Both the position numbers and the translations under genes were made by a program. Below, piece by piece: positions 18,601-30,735 of a stretch of 64,000 nt of DNA. Within the stretch, counting starts at the first letter, position 1, and each line of letters opens with the position of its first letter. Below the pieces are notes generated by a model. That model did no database searches and was not told the DNA's origin. It saw only the letters and a program-made list of their open reading frames with translations. Source of the DNA: Symbiodinium natans (lineage: Eukaryota > Sar > Dinophyceae > Suessiales > Symbiodiniaceae); assembly GCA_905221605.1 (NCBI GenBank), contig CAJNDS010001668.1, positions 124,001 through 188,000 of the forward strand. Direction: 5' to 3'.

Positions 18601-20815
18601 GTCTCTTTGGTTTTGGTTGAGAAAAGCTTCTCTATCCATGAAGCAAACATGAGAGAAGCCGATTGTCTCTAGGCTGCTTATCGCTTCGTAGGAAATGACA
18701 TAGCTCTTTTACCTTTTTGCGAGAGATCAACCCTAATTGAAGGTTTCGAAGGCCTATCCCTGAAATGGAGCGTCGCATAACTCATCAGTCTCTCTCGCTT
18801 ACGTGAGACAGCATTTATTCTATTTCGTAACAGGTCATCTAAACGCTCTTCTATGCGTTTGTAGAAGTAGAAGAGCTCCTTGCCTCTTGTGCAAAAGCTC
18901 CTCCGCATCCTAAAGAGCAATGAGCAAGCTCTTCTATCTCCTCTCTCTTGAATAGGTCATGAGAGGGCTCCCCTCCCTCTGGTTGAGGGAATGACAGAGC
19001 TCCTCCGCCCCTTACGAAAGAGCCTTTCTCCTGCTTGAAAAGCTGCGGGCGGGTGCTCTGGCGCCTCGTAGGTTTGGGAGGGCTCCTTTTCACATCTTTA
19101 TCTTTCCGACTCCGAGATATAGGAGCTCATTTTTTCGAAAGTGGTAGCAGAGATCTCTCATTTCCAAGAGATCTTTGTCACTCAGGGAGAAAGCAAGGTT
19201 TTGATTTCAAAGAAATGGAGGAGCTCTTTCATGTCCCATTAAGAGTGTGGAGCGCTCTCATTACGCATGAAAAGATTGATGACATGGATTCGTTACCATT
19301 CTTTAACTTTTCTCGAAGGGTCTTTTCTTTTCATATGCAGGATCTCTTTCATTTCCTATGAGAAGATAGAGGAGCTCTTTCATCTCAAAGATAGAAGAAT
19401 GCATTCATAAACGGTATAAGAGCTCTCCCATGAACTATATCTCATCGTAGGGGGCATAGGAGTCTTAGGGGGCTCAGGATTCGCGTGCAGGGTGTAGGGT
19501 TTATAGGGCTACGGGAATTTAATGGAGGGTGTATTTGTGTAGTCTGCCTATTACCGTAACAAACCCGTGACATAACCCAGAGCCATTACTTGCAAGACTG
19601 CTTCTTGAAAGCAAGAGCGCTAGTGTCTAACCATTGTACATTCCTACATGAGATACCCCACCACATCTTGAAAACACCTCTTTCTCCAAGGGTTTACTGG
19701 GGCATTAAGGAACAAGAACGTGATGGTTTCAGCACCAAAGTAAGGGAATAGCAAAGGGTTTCCAGGGAAAACTTCCCTGATGCAACCGGTCTCTATCTCA
19801 CAAGAGGTCATGAGAGACCTCCTGTATCACATTGCAGGAATGAGAGAGTTCTCCACCATGTTTGTTTTCCGAAATAGCTTCTCTATCAATGAAGAGTTTT
19901 GAAGGTCGCCCTGGGCCATTCTCTGTCCGATAAATGAGACATGACATAACTCATTAGTCTCTATTAAGAGAGTCTCTATCTCTACGTGATCGAGTTTCGC
20001 TATCTCTGAATATACGTCGTCTGAAAGCTCCTCTGTGTCTTTGTAGCAAGTGAAGGAGCTCCTTGCCTCTTCTGCAAGAGCTCCTCCGCTTCCCCTTTTG
20101 CAATGAGCAAGCTCTTCTATCTCCTCTGGTTCCTAACAGGTCATGACTTCTGCAAGAGCTCCTCCTCTTGATATTTTGCAATGAGCAAGCTCTTCTATCT
20201 CCTAATAGGTCAGAGAGGGCTTCCCTCTCTCCCACTCTTGTAGAGGGCATCGTTCATTTCCTGTCTGTCATTACGTATGAGAAGAGACAGGAGCTCATTC
20301 ATCTCCTAATCAGAGATTGAAGAACTCCTTCAGGAGAGCTCTCTCATATCCTATCCTTTTGGTTCCCCGTCACTAGGTCCCTAGGTAAAGGAGCTCTCAG
20401 CGTCTCAGCTCTACCGTTTGCTACCTTCTACGTGGCAGAGCTTCTTTATCTCGCAATAGGTCATGAAAGACTTTCCAGCAAATGAGAGAGTTCTCTACTT
20501 TACCGCTTGCGAAAGAGCTCCCCTTTTTCAATGACAAGAATTCACTCATACAAGCTACAAGAGCACTCTAATGTCCTGTCTTGCTCATTTCCCGTCAATG
20601 GGTAGACGAGCTCGCAGCTCTACCGTTTCCTACCCTTTACATGAAAGAGGCTCCTCTATCTCGTAGCGGGTCATGAAAGATCGTCTCTATCTCTTTGCCG
20701 GACATGAGAAAGTCCTCTACCTACCTCTTGTGAAAGAGCTCCCCCACCTCGCAACGTACAAAGACACAACTCGTCTATCTTTCAATGGGACGTGATTCTC
20801 CTTTGCTTTTGGTAA
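15690..20815. repeat. Degenerate GAGCTC-rich repeat array
   Basis: About 5.1 kb is built from diverged copies of a few modules: one with GAATAGGTCATCTGAAAGCT followed by AGTGAAGGAGCTCCTTGCCT (near 16380, 17390, 17930, 20000), one with GGTCATGAGAGACCTCCT (16190, 16810, 18280, 19805), and one with AGGAGCTCACAGCTCTACC or close variants (16970, 17535, 18205, 18410, 20390). Module order is similar each time, suggesting a parent unit of roughly 0.5-1 kb. Short palindromes (GGAGCTCC, GGTC-N6-GACC) are dense. No open frame longer than about 110 residues and no family recognised. About 300 bases at 19450-19760 seem unrelated and may be an insertion. Confidence 0.8.
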
Positions 20816-21230
20816 GCCCGAACGACTACCGGAATTAACTTCTTGCATTTCTTGTTTTTCTCACAGACAGGAAGAAGTTACGGAAATTAATGAATTGTGA
20901 ATTTCTTTAATTTGTTTTCATTAATCTCGCAAGCCCGAACAGCTGCCGGAATTAGTTTCATGAATTTCATTAATTTCTTTGATTTCTTTATTGTTTGAAT
21001 TTCTGAAAACCTTTAATTTCTTTAACTCCCTCAATTTCTTGAATTTCTTTACTTTCTGTAATTTCGTTTAATTAGTCTCGCAAGCCCGAACGGCTGCCTG
21101 AATTAATTTCTTTAATTTCTTTTTTATTTCTTTAATTTCTTTAATTTCTCACAGAGAGACCCAGAAATTAAAGAAATTAAAGAAATTAATTGGGGGAGCC
21201 CACCCGGCTCACGGGACTAATTTAAACTAG
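20813..21230. repeat. Outlying units of the foldback satellite
   Basis: Three diverged copies of the satellite header (CAAGCCCGAACGACTACCGG type) at about 20813, 20930 and 21088. Each is followed by AATTTCTTT text; the last is complete, ending GGCTCACGGGACTAATTT. They belong to the same family as 22412-28540. Confidence 0.8.
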
Positions 21231-21284
21231 AAGACGATTGGCCCGAAAGCATCGATTTGCGGTGCGTTGAGTCTATGCACTTGA

Positions 21285-21520
21285 CTCTGTGCGCTCGAAC
21301 TGTATGCACTTGGACAAGTGTATGCACTTAAGTGTATGCACTTATATGGTTGCATACTCACTTGTATACTGCACTTGTATACTGGACGTGTATGCACTCG
21401 AACTGCATGGCACTCAAGTGTGTTGAGTTGAATGCCATGCACTTGTGGTCAACTCTATACACTTCATTGGCATTCAATAGATCTGAAGTAAACGGACTTG
21501 AACTGTATGAACTTCACTTG
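21285..21520. repeat. TGTATGCACTT repeat cluster
   Basis: At least eight imperfect copies of TGTATGCACTT or its variants (GCATGCACTT, TGTATACTGCACTT, CTGCATGGCACTC) in about 230 bases, with spacing of 11-25 bases. No coding capacity I trust. Confidence 0.75.
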
Positions 21521-21837
21521 CATGCACCCGACTCGGCTGCGCACGTCCTGTCAACGCGATGCTATGAAAGAAAAGACAAAAACATCTAACGCGAGAGCCG
21601 TCAGCCATGAGCATCATCGGCAGTCGCTCTGAAGTCCAAGCTCACACTCCAGAGCGCCTTTCAAAGAAAAAAGGACAGAAGAGCGAGGTTGGCAAGAAGA
21701 CCTTGGAGCTTCAAAGAGCAGAGAAGCACAGTGAAATCTGACCGAAGTGAGTTTCGCACGCCGGGAATTAAATAACAATGAAATTTGCGATGTTTTCGCA
21801 CGCTCGGCATTGGAGCACCATGTGATTTTGCGAAATC

Positions 21838-22411
21838 ATTAACCATGGTATTTGCGATGGTTTTGGAACCAGCGAATTCGGGGACCATGGTATTTGCCAT
21901 GGTTTGGAACCAGCGAATTCGGGGACCATGGTATTTGCGATGCTTTTGGAGCCAGCGAATTCGGGGACCATGGCATTTGCGATGCTTTTGGAAGCAGCGA
22001 ATTCGGGGACCATGGTATCTGCGATGCTTTTGGAACCAGCGAATTCGGGGACCATGGTATTTGCGATGGTTTTGGAAACAGCGAATTCGGGGACCATGGT
22101 ATTTGCGATTCTTTTGGAAACAGCGAATTCGGGGACCATGGTATTTGCCATGGTTTGGAACCAGCGAATTCGGGGACCATGGTATTTGCGATGCTTTTGG
22201 AACCAGCCACGGAAGCTCCTTGCGATGGTTTTGGAAACAGCGAATTCGGGGACCCTGGTATTTGCGATGCTTTTGGAAGCAGCGAATTCGGGGACCATGG
22301 TATGTGCCATGCGTTTGGAACCAGCGAATTCGGGGACCATGGTATTTGCGATGGTTTTGGAACCAGCCACGGAAGCTCCTTGCGATGGTTTTGGAAACAG
22401 CGAATTCGGGG
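21838..22411. repeat. 42-bp minisatellite, 12 copies, open in several frames
   Basis: Twelve copies of a unit marked by GCGAATTCGGGGACCATGGT repeat mostly every 42 bases; copies carrying GCCATGGTTTGG are 41 long, and two copies are preceded by an extra AGCCACGGAAGCTCCTTGCG segment. Because 42 is divisible by three, long frames stay open in three plus-strand registers and at least two minus-strand ones, giving 14-residue peptide repeats (for example SEFGDHGICDAFGT). I treat these as by-products: no frame is favoured. Each unit carries EcoRI-like GAATTC and NcoI-like CCATGG palindromes. The array ends exactly where a foldback satellite unit begins. Confidence 0.92.
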
Positions 22412-25400
22412 CTAGTCTCGCAAGCCCGAAGGGCTACCGGAATTTATTTCTTTAATTTCTTTAATTTCGCACAGAGAGGCCCATAAACTAAAGAAATTAA
22501 AGAAATTAAAGAAATTAATTGGGGGAGCCCCCCCGGCTCACGGGACTAATTAAAATAAATTAAGGAAATTAATGAAATTAATGAAATTAAAGAAATTAAT
22601 TAATTTCTTTAATTTCTTTAATTTCGCACAGAGAGGCCCAGAAATTAAAGAAATTAATGAAATTGATTAATTTATTTAATTTCTTTAATTTCTCACAGAG
22701 AGGCCCAGAAATTAAAGAAATTAAAGAAATTAATTAATTTCATTAATTTCTTTAATTTCTTTAATTTCTTTAATTTCTTTTAATTAGTCTCGCAAGCCCG
22801 AAGGGCTACAGGAATTAATTTCTTTAATTTCTTTAATTTCTCACAGAGAGGCCCAGAAATTAAAGAAATTAAAGAAATTAATTGGGGGCCCCCTCCCGGC
22901 TCACGGGACTAATTAAAATAAATTAAAGAAATTAATGAAATAAATGAAATTAAAGAAACTAATTAATTTCTTTAATTTCTTTAATTTCGCACAGAGAGGC
23001 CCAGAAATTGAAGAAATTAATGAAATTAATTAATTTCTTTAATTTCTTTAATTTCTCACAGAGAGGCCCGGAAATTAAAGAAATTAATGAAATTAATTAA
23101 TTTCTTTAATTTCTTTAATTTCTCACAGAGAGGCCCAGAAATTAAAGAAATTAATGAAATTGATTAATTTATTTAATTTCTTTAATTTCTCACAGAGAGG
23201 CCCAGAAATTAAAGAAATTAAAGAAATTAATTAATTTCATTAATTTCTTTAATTTCTTTAATTTCTTTAATTTCTTTTAATTAGTCTCGCAAGCCCGAAG
23301 AGCTACCTGAATTAATTTCTTTAATTTCTTTAATTTCTCACAGAGAGGCCCAGAAATTAAAGAAATTAAAGAAATTAATTGGGGGGGGCCCCCCGGCTCA
23401 CGGGACTAATTAAAATAAATTAAAGAAATTAATGAAATTAATGAAATTAACGAAATTAATTAATTTCTTTAATTTCGCACAGAGAGGCCCAGAAATTAAA
23501 GAAATTAATGAAATTATTTAATTTCTTTAATTTCTTTAATTTCTCACAGAGAGGCCCGGAAATTAAAGAAATTAATGAAATTATTAATTTCTTTAATTTC
23601 TTTAATTTCTCACAGAGAGGCCCAGAAATTAAAGAAATTAAAGAAATTAATTAATTTCATTAATTTCTTTAATTTCTTTAATTTCTTTAATTTCTTTTAA
23701 TTAGTCTCGCAAGCCCGAAGGGCTACCGGAATTAATTTCTTTAATTTCTTTAATTTCTCACAGAGAGGCACAGAAATTAAAGAAATTAAAGAAACTAATT
23801 GGGGTAGCCCCCCCGGCTCACGGGACTAATTAAAATAAACTAAAGAAATTAATGAAATTAATGAAATTAATGAAATTAATGAAATTAAAGAAATTAATTA
23901 ATTTCTTTAATTTCTTTAATTTCGCACAGAGAGGCCCAGAAATTAAAGAAATTAATGAATTTATTTAATTTCTTTAATTTCTCACGGAGAGGCCCAGAAA
24001 TTAAAGAAATTAATGAAATTAATTAATTTCTTTAATTTCTTTAATTTCTCACAGAGAGGCCCAGAAATTAAAGAAATTAAAGAAATTAATTGGGGGGCCC
24101 CCCCCGGCTCACGGGACTAATTAAAATAAAGTAAAGAAATTAATGAAATTAATGAAATTAATGAAATTAAAGAAATTAATTAATTTCTTTAATTTCTTTA
24201 ATTTCGCACAGAGAGGCCCAGAAATTAAAGAAATTAATGAAATTAATTAATTTCTTTAATTTCTTTAATTTCTCACAGAGAGGCCCCGAAATTAAAGAAA
24301 TTAATGAAATTAATTAATTTCTTTAATTTCTTTAATTTTTCACAGAGAGGCCCAGAAATTAAAGAAATTAAAGAAATTAATTGGGGGGGCCCCCCCGGCT
24401 CACGGGACTAATTAAAATAAAGTAAAGAAATTAATGAAATTAATGAAATTAATGAAATTAAAGAAATTAATTAATTTCTTTAATTTCTTTAATTTCGCAC
24501 AGAGAGGCCCAGAAATTAAAGAAATTAATGAAATTAATTAATTTCTTTAATTTCTTTAATTTCCAAGAGAGGCCCAGAAATTAAAGAAATTAATGAAATT
24601 AATTAATTTCTTTAATTTCTTTAATTTCTCACAGAGAGGCCCAAGAATTAAAGAAATTTCTAATTAATTTTCTTTAATTTCTTTAATTCATTAATTTCTT
24701 TTTTAAGTCTCGCAAGCACGAAGGGATACCGGAAAATTAATTTCTTTTATTAATTTCTTTAATTTCTCACAGAGAGGCCCCGAAAATTTAACGAAATTTA
24801 ACAGAAAATTTAAGGGGGGGGGGGCCCCCCGGATCACGGGGACTAAGTAAAATAAAATTAAAGAAATTAATGAATTAATGAAATTAAAGAAATTAATTAA
24901 TTTCTTTAATTTCTTTAATTTCGCACAGAGAGGCCCAGAAATTAAAGAAATTAATGAAATTATTTAATTTCTTTAATTTCTTTGATTTCTCACAGAGAGG
25001 CCCGGAAATTAAAGAAATTAATGAAATTAATTAATTTCTTTAATTTCTTTAATTTCTCACAGAGAGGCCCAGAAATTAAAGAAATTAAAGAAATTAATTA
25101 ATTTCATTAATTTCTTTAATTTCTTTAATTTCTTTAATTTCTTTAATTTCTTTAATTTCTTTAATTTCTTTTGATTAGTCTCGCAAGCCCGAAGGGCTAC
25201 CTGAATTAATTTCTTTAATTTCTTTAATTTCTCACAGAGAGGCCCAGAAATTAAAGAAATTAAAGAAATTAATTGGGGTAGCCCCCCCGGCTCACGGGAC
25301 TAATTAAAATAAATTAAAGAAATTAATGAAATTAAAGAAATTAATTAATTTCTGTAATTCCTTTAATTTCGCACAGAGAGGCCCAGAAATTAAAGAAATT

Positions 25401-28400
25401 AATGAAATTAATTAATTTCTTTAATTTCTTTAATTTCTCACAGGGAGGCCCAGAAATTAAAGAAATTAATGAAATTAACTAATTTCTTTAATTTCTTTAA
25501 TTTCTCACAGAGAGGCCCAGAAATTAAAGAAATTAAAGAAATTAATTAATTTCATTAATTTCTTTAATTTCTTTAATTTCATTAATTTCTTTTAATTAGT
25601 CTCGCAAGCCCGAAGGGCTACCGGAATTAATTTCTTTAATTTCTTTAATTTCTCACAGAGAGGCCCAGAAATTAAAGAAATTAAAGAAATTAATTGGGGG
25701 AGCCCCCCCGGCTCACGGGACTAATTAAACTAAGTTAAAGAAATTAATGAAATTAAAGAAATTAATTAATTTCATTAATTTCTTTAATTTCGCACAGAGA
25801 GGCCCAGAAATTAAAGAAATTAATGAAATTGATTAATTTATTTAATTTCTTTAATTTCTCACAGAGAGGCCCAGAAATTAAAGAAATTAAAGAAATTAAT
25901 TAATTTCATTAATTACTTTTATTTCTTTAATTTCTTTTAATTAGTCTCGCAAGCCCGAAGGGCTACAGGAATTAATTTCTTTAATTTCTTTAATTTCTCA
26001 CAGAGAGGCCCAGAAATTAAAGAAATTAAAGAAATTAATTGGGGGCCCCCTCCCGGCTCACGGGACTAATTAAAATAAATTAAAGAAATTAATGAAATTC
26101 ATGAAATTAAAGAAATTAATTAATTTCTTTAATTTCTTTAATTTCGCACAGAGAGGCCCAGAAATTTAAAGAAATTAATGAAATTAATTAATTTCTTTAA
26201 TTTCTTTACTTTCTCACAGAGAGGCCCAGAAATTAAAGAAATTAATGAAATTAATTAATTTCTTTAATTTCTTTAATTTCTCACAGAGAGGCCCAGAAAT
26301 TAAAGAAATTAAAGAAATTAATTAATTTCATTAATTTCATTAATTTCTTTAATTTCTTTAATTTCTTTTAATTAGTCTCGCAAGCCCGAAGGGCTACCGG
26401 AATTAGTTTCTTTAATTTCATTAATTTCTCACAGAGAGGCACAGAAATTAAAGAAATTAAAGAAACTAATTGGGGTAGCCCCCCCGGCTCACGGGACTAA
26501 TTAAAATAAATTAAAGAAATTAATGAAATTAATGAAATTAAAGAAATTAATTAATTTCTTTAATTTCTTTAATTTCGCACAGAGAGGCCCAGAAATTCAA
26601 GAAATTAATGAAATTATTTAATTTCTTTAATTTCTCACGGAGAGGCCCAGAAATTAAAGAAATTAATGAAATTAATTAATTTCTTTAATTTCTTTAATTT
26701 CTCACAGAGAGGCCCAGAAATTAAAGAAATTAAAGAAATTAATTGGGGGGCCCCCCCCGGCTCACGGGACTAATTAAAATAAATTAAAGAAATTAATGAA
26801 ATTAATGAAATTAATGAAATTAAAGAAATTAATTGATTTCTTTAATTTCTTTAATTTCGCACAGAGAGGCCCAGAAATTACAGAAATTAATGAAATTAAT
26901 TAATTTCTTTTAATTTCTTTAATTTCTCACAGAGAGGCCCCGAAATTAAAGAAATTAATGAAATTAATTAATTTCTTTAATTTCTTTAATTTTTCACAGA
27001 GAGGCCCAGAAATTAAAGAAATTAAAGAAATTAATTGGGGGGGCCCCCCCGGCTCACGGGACTAATTAAAATAAATTACAGAAATTCATGAAATTAATGA
27101 AATTAAAGAAATTAATTAATTTCTTTAATTTCTTTAATTTCGCACAGAGAGGCCCAGAAATTAAAGAAATTAATGAAATTAATTAATTTCTTTAATTTCT
27201 TTAATTTCTCACAGAGAGGCCCAGAAATTAAAGAAATTAATGAAATTAATTAATTTCTTTAATTTCTTTAATTTCTCACAGAGAGGCCCAGAAATTAAAG
27301 AAATTACAGAAATTAACTAATTTCATTAATTTCTTTAATTTCTTTAATTTCATTAATTTCTTTTAATTAGTCTCGCAAGCCCGAAGGGCTACCGGAATTA
27401 ATTTCTTTAATTTCTTTAATTTCTCACAGAGAGGCCCAGAAATTAAAGAAATTAAAGAAATTAATTGGGGGGGGCCCCCCGGCTCACGGGACTAATCAAA
27501 ATAAATTAAAGAAATTAAAGAAATTAATGAAATTAATGAAATTAAACAAATTAATTAATTTCTTTAATTTCTTTAATTTCGCACAGAGAGGCCCAGAAAT
27601 TAAAGAGATTAATGAAATTATTTAATTTCTTTAATTTCTTTAATTTCTCACAGAGAGGCCCGGAAATTAAAGAAATTAATGAAATTAATTAATTTCTTTA
27701 ATTTCTTTAATTTCTCACAGGGAGGCCCAGAAATTAAAGAAATTAAAGAAATTAATTAATTTCATTAATTTCTTTAATTTCTTTAATTTCTTTAATTTCT
27801 TTTAATTAGTCTCGCAAGCCCGAAGGGCTACCTGAATTAATTTCTTTAATTTTTTTAATTTCTCACAGAGAGGCCCAGAAATTAAAGAAATTAAAGAAAT
27901 TAATTGGGGTAGCCCCCCCGGCTCACGGGACTAATTAAAATAAATTAAAGAAATTAATGAAATTAATGAAATTAAAGAAATTAATTAATTTCTTGAATTT
28001 CTTTAATTTCGCACAGAGAGGCCCAGAAATTAAAGAAATTAATGAAATTAATTAATTTCTTTAATTTCTTTAATTTCTCACAGGGAGGCCCAGAAATTAA
28101 AGAAATTAATGAAATTAACTAATTTCTTTAATTTCTTTAATTTCTCACAGAGAGGCCCAGAAATTAAAGAAATTAAAGAAATTAATTAATTTCATTAATT
28201 TCTTTAATTTCTTTAATTTCATTAATTTCTTTTAATTAGTCTCGCAAGCCCGAAGGGCTACCGGAATTAATTTCTTTAATTTCTTTAATTTCTCACAGAG
28301 AGGCCCAGAAATTAAAGAAATTAAAGAAATTAATTGGGGGAGCCCCCCCGGCTCACGGGACTAATTAAAATAAGTTAAAGAAATTAATGAAATTAAAGAA

Positions 28401-28540
28401 ATTAATTAATTTCATTAATTTCTTTAATTTCGCACAGAGAGGCCCAGAAATTAAAGAAATTAATGAAATTAATTAATTTCTTTAATTTCATTTATTTCCC
28501 TAAGAGAGCCCCAGAAATTAAAGAAATTAATAGGTAAATA
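22412..28540. repeat. AT-rich foldback satellite with higher-order structure
   Basis: The array alternates (TTTAATTTC)n with its complement (GAAATTAAA)n around a conserved GC-rich centre, CNCACAGAGAGGCCC, so each module of 70 or so bases can fold into a stem of nearly 30 bp. Modules are grouped by a header (TTAGTCTCGCAAGCCCGAAGGGCTACCGG type, at least 12 copies, spaced 350-1,000 bases) and a closing segment (a run of G, then C, then CGGCTCACGGGACTAATT). Variants of the G/C run recur in the same order about 2.65 kb apart (23805 and 26474; 24093 and 26744; 24382 and 27036; 25276 and 27907), showing a large duplication inside the array. No genes. Confidence 0.95.
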
Positions 28541-28594
28541 AATTAAATTCCTCATACAAGTGATATACGTGAAATGGACCCAAAAGGTCCCTCT

Positions 28595-28596
<2 letters not shown>

Positions 28597-28624
<28 letters not shown>
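28597..28624. repeat. TA microsatellite
   Basis: About 14 TA dinucleotides immediately after the end of the satellite. Confidence 0.95.
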
Positions 28625-28625
<1 letters not shown>

Positions 28626-28918
28626 CTAAGATATTTGTGAGTCTGGCGCCTCGGGAGAGGAATTTCTACCCTGACGGGGTTAGCAGGTGGCCCTAGGAAA
28701 GATAACTAGCCTCCTAGGGGCTGTAAGGGGGGCTTCAAGCGGGGGGCTTAAGGGGGCGTTTGAGGGAGTCAAGAGCGCGAGTTTGGTGGGAAAAGGCCAT
28801 CCCTGCTGCTGAGGGCGGAGGACAAACCGACACAAGGTGCAACACCTGTAGATCTTGCTCATGGGCAGCCCTGGGCACAAACAAAAGCGCGCGCGCGTGT
28901 GCGCCCCTTGCACAAACG

Positions 28919-28943
28919 CTAAACCCTAAACCCTAAACCCTAG
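28919..28943. repeat. Interstitial CCCTAAA array
   Basis: Three consecutive AAACCCT units. Confidence 0.9.
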
Positions 28944-28944
28944 G

Positions 28945-30430
28945 AGCGGCTCGACGGAAGCAAGGAACTGGAGACTTCAGGTTTCGGAAGGCGGTTCAGG
29001 GTTTGGGTCTTTGGGCTTTAAAAATTGGGGGTTGAGGTCTTAGGATTTAGGGCTTCTGAGTTCTGCGAGTTAGCAGTGCTTGCGGTTGTAAGGTGTTAGG
29101 CTCATGATGCCTATTTGGGTGAAGGATGTCTGGATAAGCCTGCGAAGCTACGCATACTGCAGCTGTGGCGCCGAATGCACTCCTTTGAGGTGTGTCACGC
29201 TTTCGTCCAGGAAGAAGGCTCTATTTTGAGCCGTTGCGTACATGGCCGACAGCAACACACCAACCTTGGCGTGTTGGCAAATCGCCAAAACACTCTAAGA
29301 AAACACATGGAGGAGCTTTGGGCTTCGGAGGACGCAACGTTTTGTAGGAAACAAGGCGGCAGCGTACTGCACTTGCTGCGCAATAAGCTCCCAAATAAGC
29401 AAAGATGCAACTGAGTCTGAGTACTGCTGGTCTGATTCTTGTCAAAACGAGCATTCCCAATGTGTTGCAAAGTCTTTTCGAAGCGGTTGAAAGCGCCAAG
29501 AGACAAGTGTCGAGCAAGCTCCATTGGCTCTGCCCAACTTAATTCCTCAGCATTTCAGCTGCTTAAGAGCAAGTGCAACTTAGCATGACGGTTTTCGCTC
29601 CACATCGTCGCATGACCGTGGCGAGGAGGCCAACGTGAAAACTCATCGCACAGCCTACCCACACCACCACTCACATTTTCGTCATCACAAATCTTGTTGC
29701 ACACTCTTCTCAGCCACTCCTGCAGTGACCCTCATGAACTGTAGCATTCAAAACGGAGAGGTGCGCGAAAGCAGGCCAAACGACAATGGAGGGGGGGCCG
29801 CACTCAAGTGTGTCCAAAAGCAGTGTAGGAGTGCAAGAAAGCTTCTCAGGCACGGCGTGGTCAAACACCAAATTTGACCACCAAAGGATGCCTTCTGGAT
29901 TGCAACATGAGTGTGATCGTTTGCAAGATCCAACTGAGGGTTTCCGAAGAAGGGGGTACCTAATTTGGGTCCTTATTGGCCTTATTATAAGGGAATCCTA
30001 CTATTTGGGGGACGATGTATTAAATATTCGGGGTCCCTTATTTTCGTAAACCCAACTGGACCGTGCAAAGCCCAATCAGAAATAGGCGGGCTGCTCGGTA
30101 GCAGCTGCTATAGCTGCAAGAGCTGCTACCAGGCAAAAAGGCCCGCGGCGCTTGCAGGCTTTACGGCCAACGCCTACTTCAGAGGGCGGCGTCAACTACA
30201 GAAGGGAAGCCGCGCGGTTGCCCAAGCAGGGTGGCTTCGTGTTTGTGATTGTTTGTGGCTGCTTGGAGGCTCTTGGGTGCATTCGTTCGGGGAGACATGG
30301 CAGCATCGTTGCATTTGCAGTGGTAGCGGGCATCGGGAATAGCGGATTTGCTAGGGTGAAAACAGCGGCCACAGTGGTGTGACGGCGTGTTCGTGGGACT
30401 ATCATGTCCGGCATCTGGCGATGTGAGCTT
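28945..30430. other. No gene that I can support
   Basis: Several overlapping frames of about 100 residues lie at 29115-29524 on both strands, but none shows family features or paired splice signals. The segment at 29950-30050 resembles 11400-11490 (shared GATCCTACTATTT-like and GGGTCCTTATT motifs). Confidence 0.35.
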
Positions 30431-30441
30431 CGGCCGTGTCC

Positions 30442-30735
30442 CTATCCTGGTGTGGCAGGGTTTCGTCGCATGGGAGTCAAGGAATGCTCCCAACCTTTGG
30501 GCAATGTGTAGGAAGAGATGAGGATGTCGTCCGCACCATCGTTATTGCAGTGATACCGGCTGCTTGTGCTTTGGCTGAGGGAGGCACAAGGGATGCTCTG
30601 AGCTCGAGGAACACCGTTGATGGTGAAAGTTCTGTTGCCGGCGCACTTCCACGCCAAGTCCCAAGTTTTCTCGGCATGGGCACTGGCGGAGAACGACAAG
30701 GGCTGCAACGCAAAAGGGTTACACCGAAACAACAT
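30442..30735 (-). CDS. Possible exon, unknown protein
   Basis: The minus-strand frame contains WDLAWKCAGNRTFTINGVPR, SIPCASLSQSTSSRYHCNND and GADDILISS in a natural-looking order and ends PATPG before a TAG at 30442. Another minus frame just downstream reads SAIPDARYHCKCNDAAMS, echoing the RYHCNND segment, so there may be a repeated module or a frameshifted continuation. I do not recognise the family. Alternative frames on the plus strand look less protein-like. Boundaries are not known. Confidence 0.3.
   Translation of the reverse strand: MLFRCNPFALQPLSFSASAHAEKTWDLAWKCAGNRTFTINGVPRAQSIPCASLSQSTSSRYHCNNDGADDILISSYTLPKGWEHSLTPMRRNPATPG

Noticed and set aside
21838-22411. CRISPR array
   Set aside because: Repeats are contiguous without unique spacers, and the context is eukaryotic.
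21768-22486. Repeat proteins of 183-233 residues on both strands
   Set aside because: Frames are open in several registers at once because the unit is 42 bp; no single frame is favoured.
22412-28540. DNA transposon with terminal inverted repeats
   Set aside because: Inverted repeats are present throughout as part of a tandem array; there is no transposase frame and no single pair of ends.
29115-29524. Three overlapping frames of about 100 residues
   Set aside because: Frames on opposite strands compete, none has family features, and no splice signals support one over the others.
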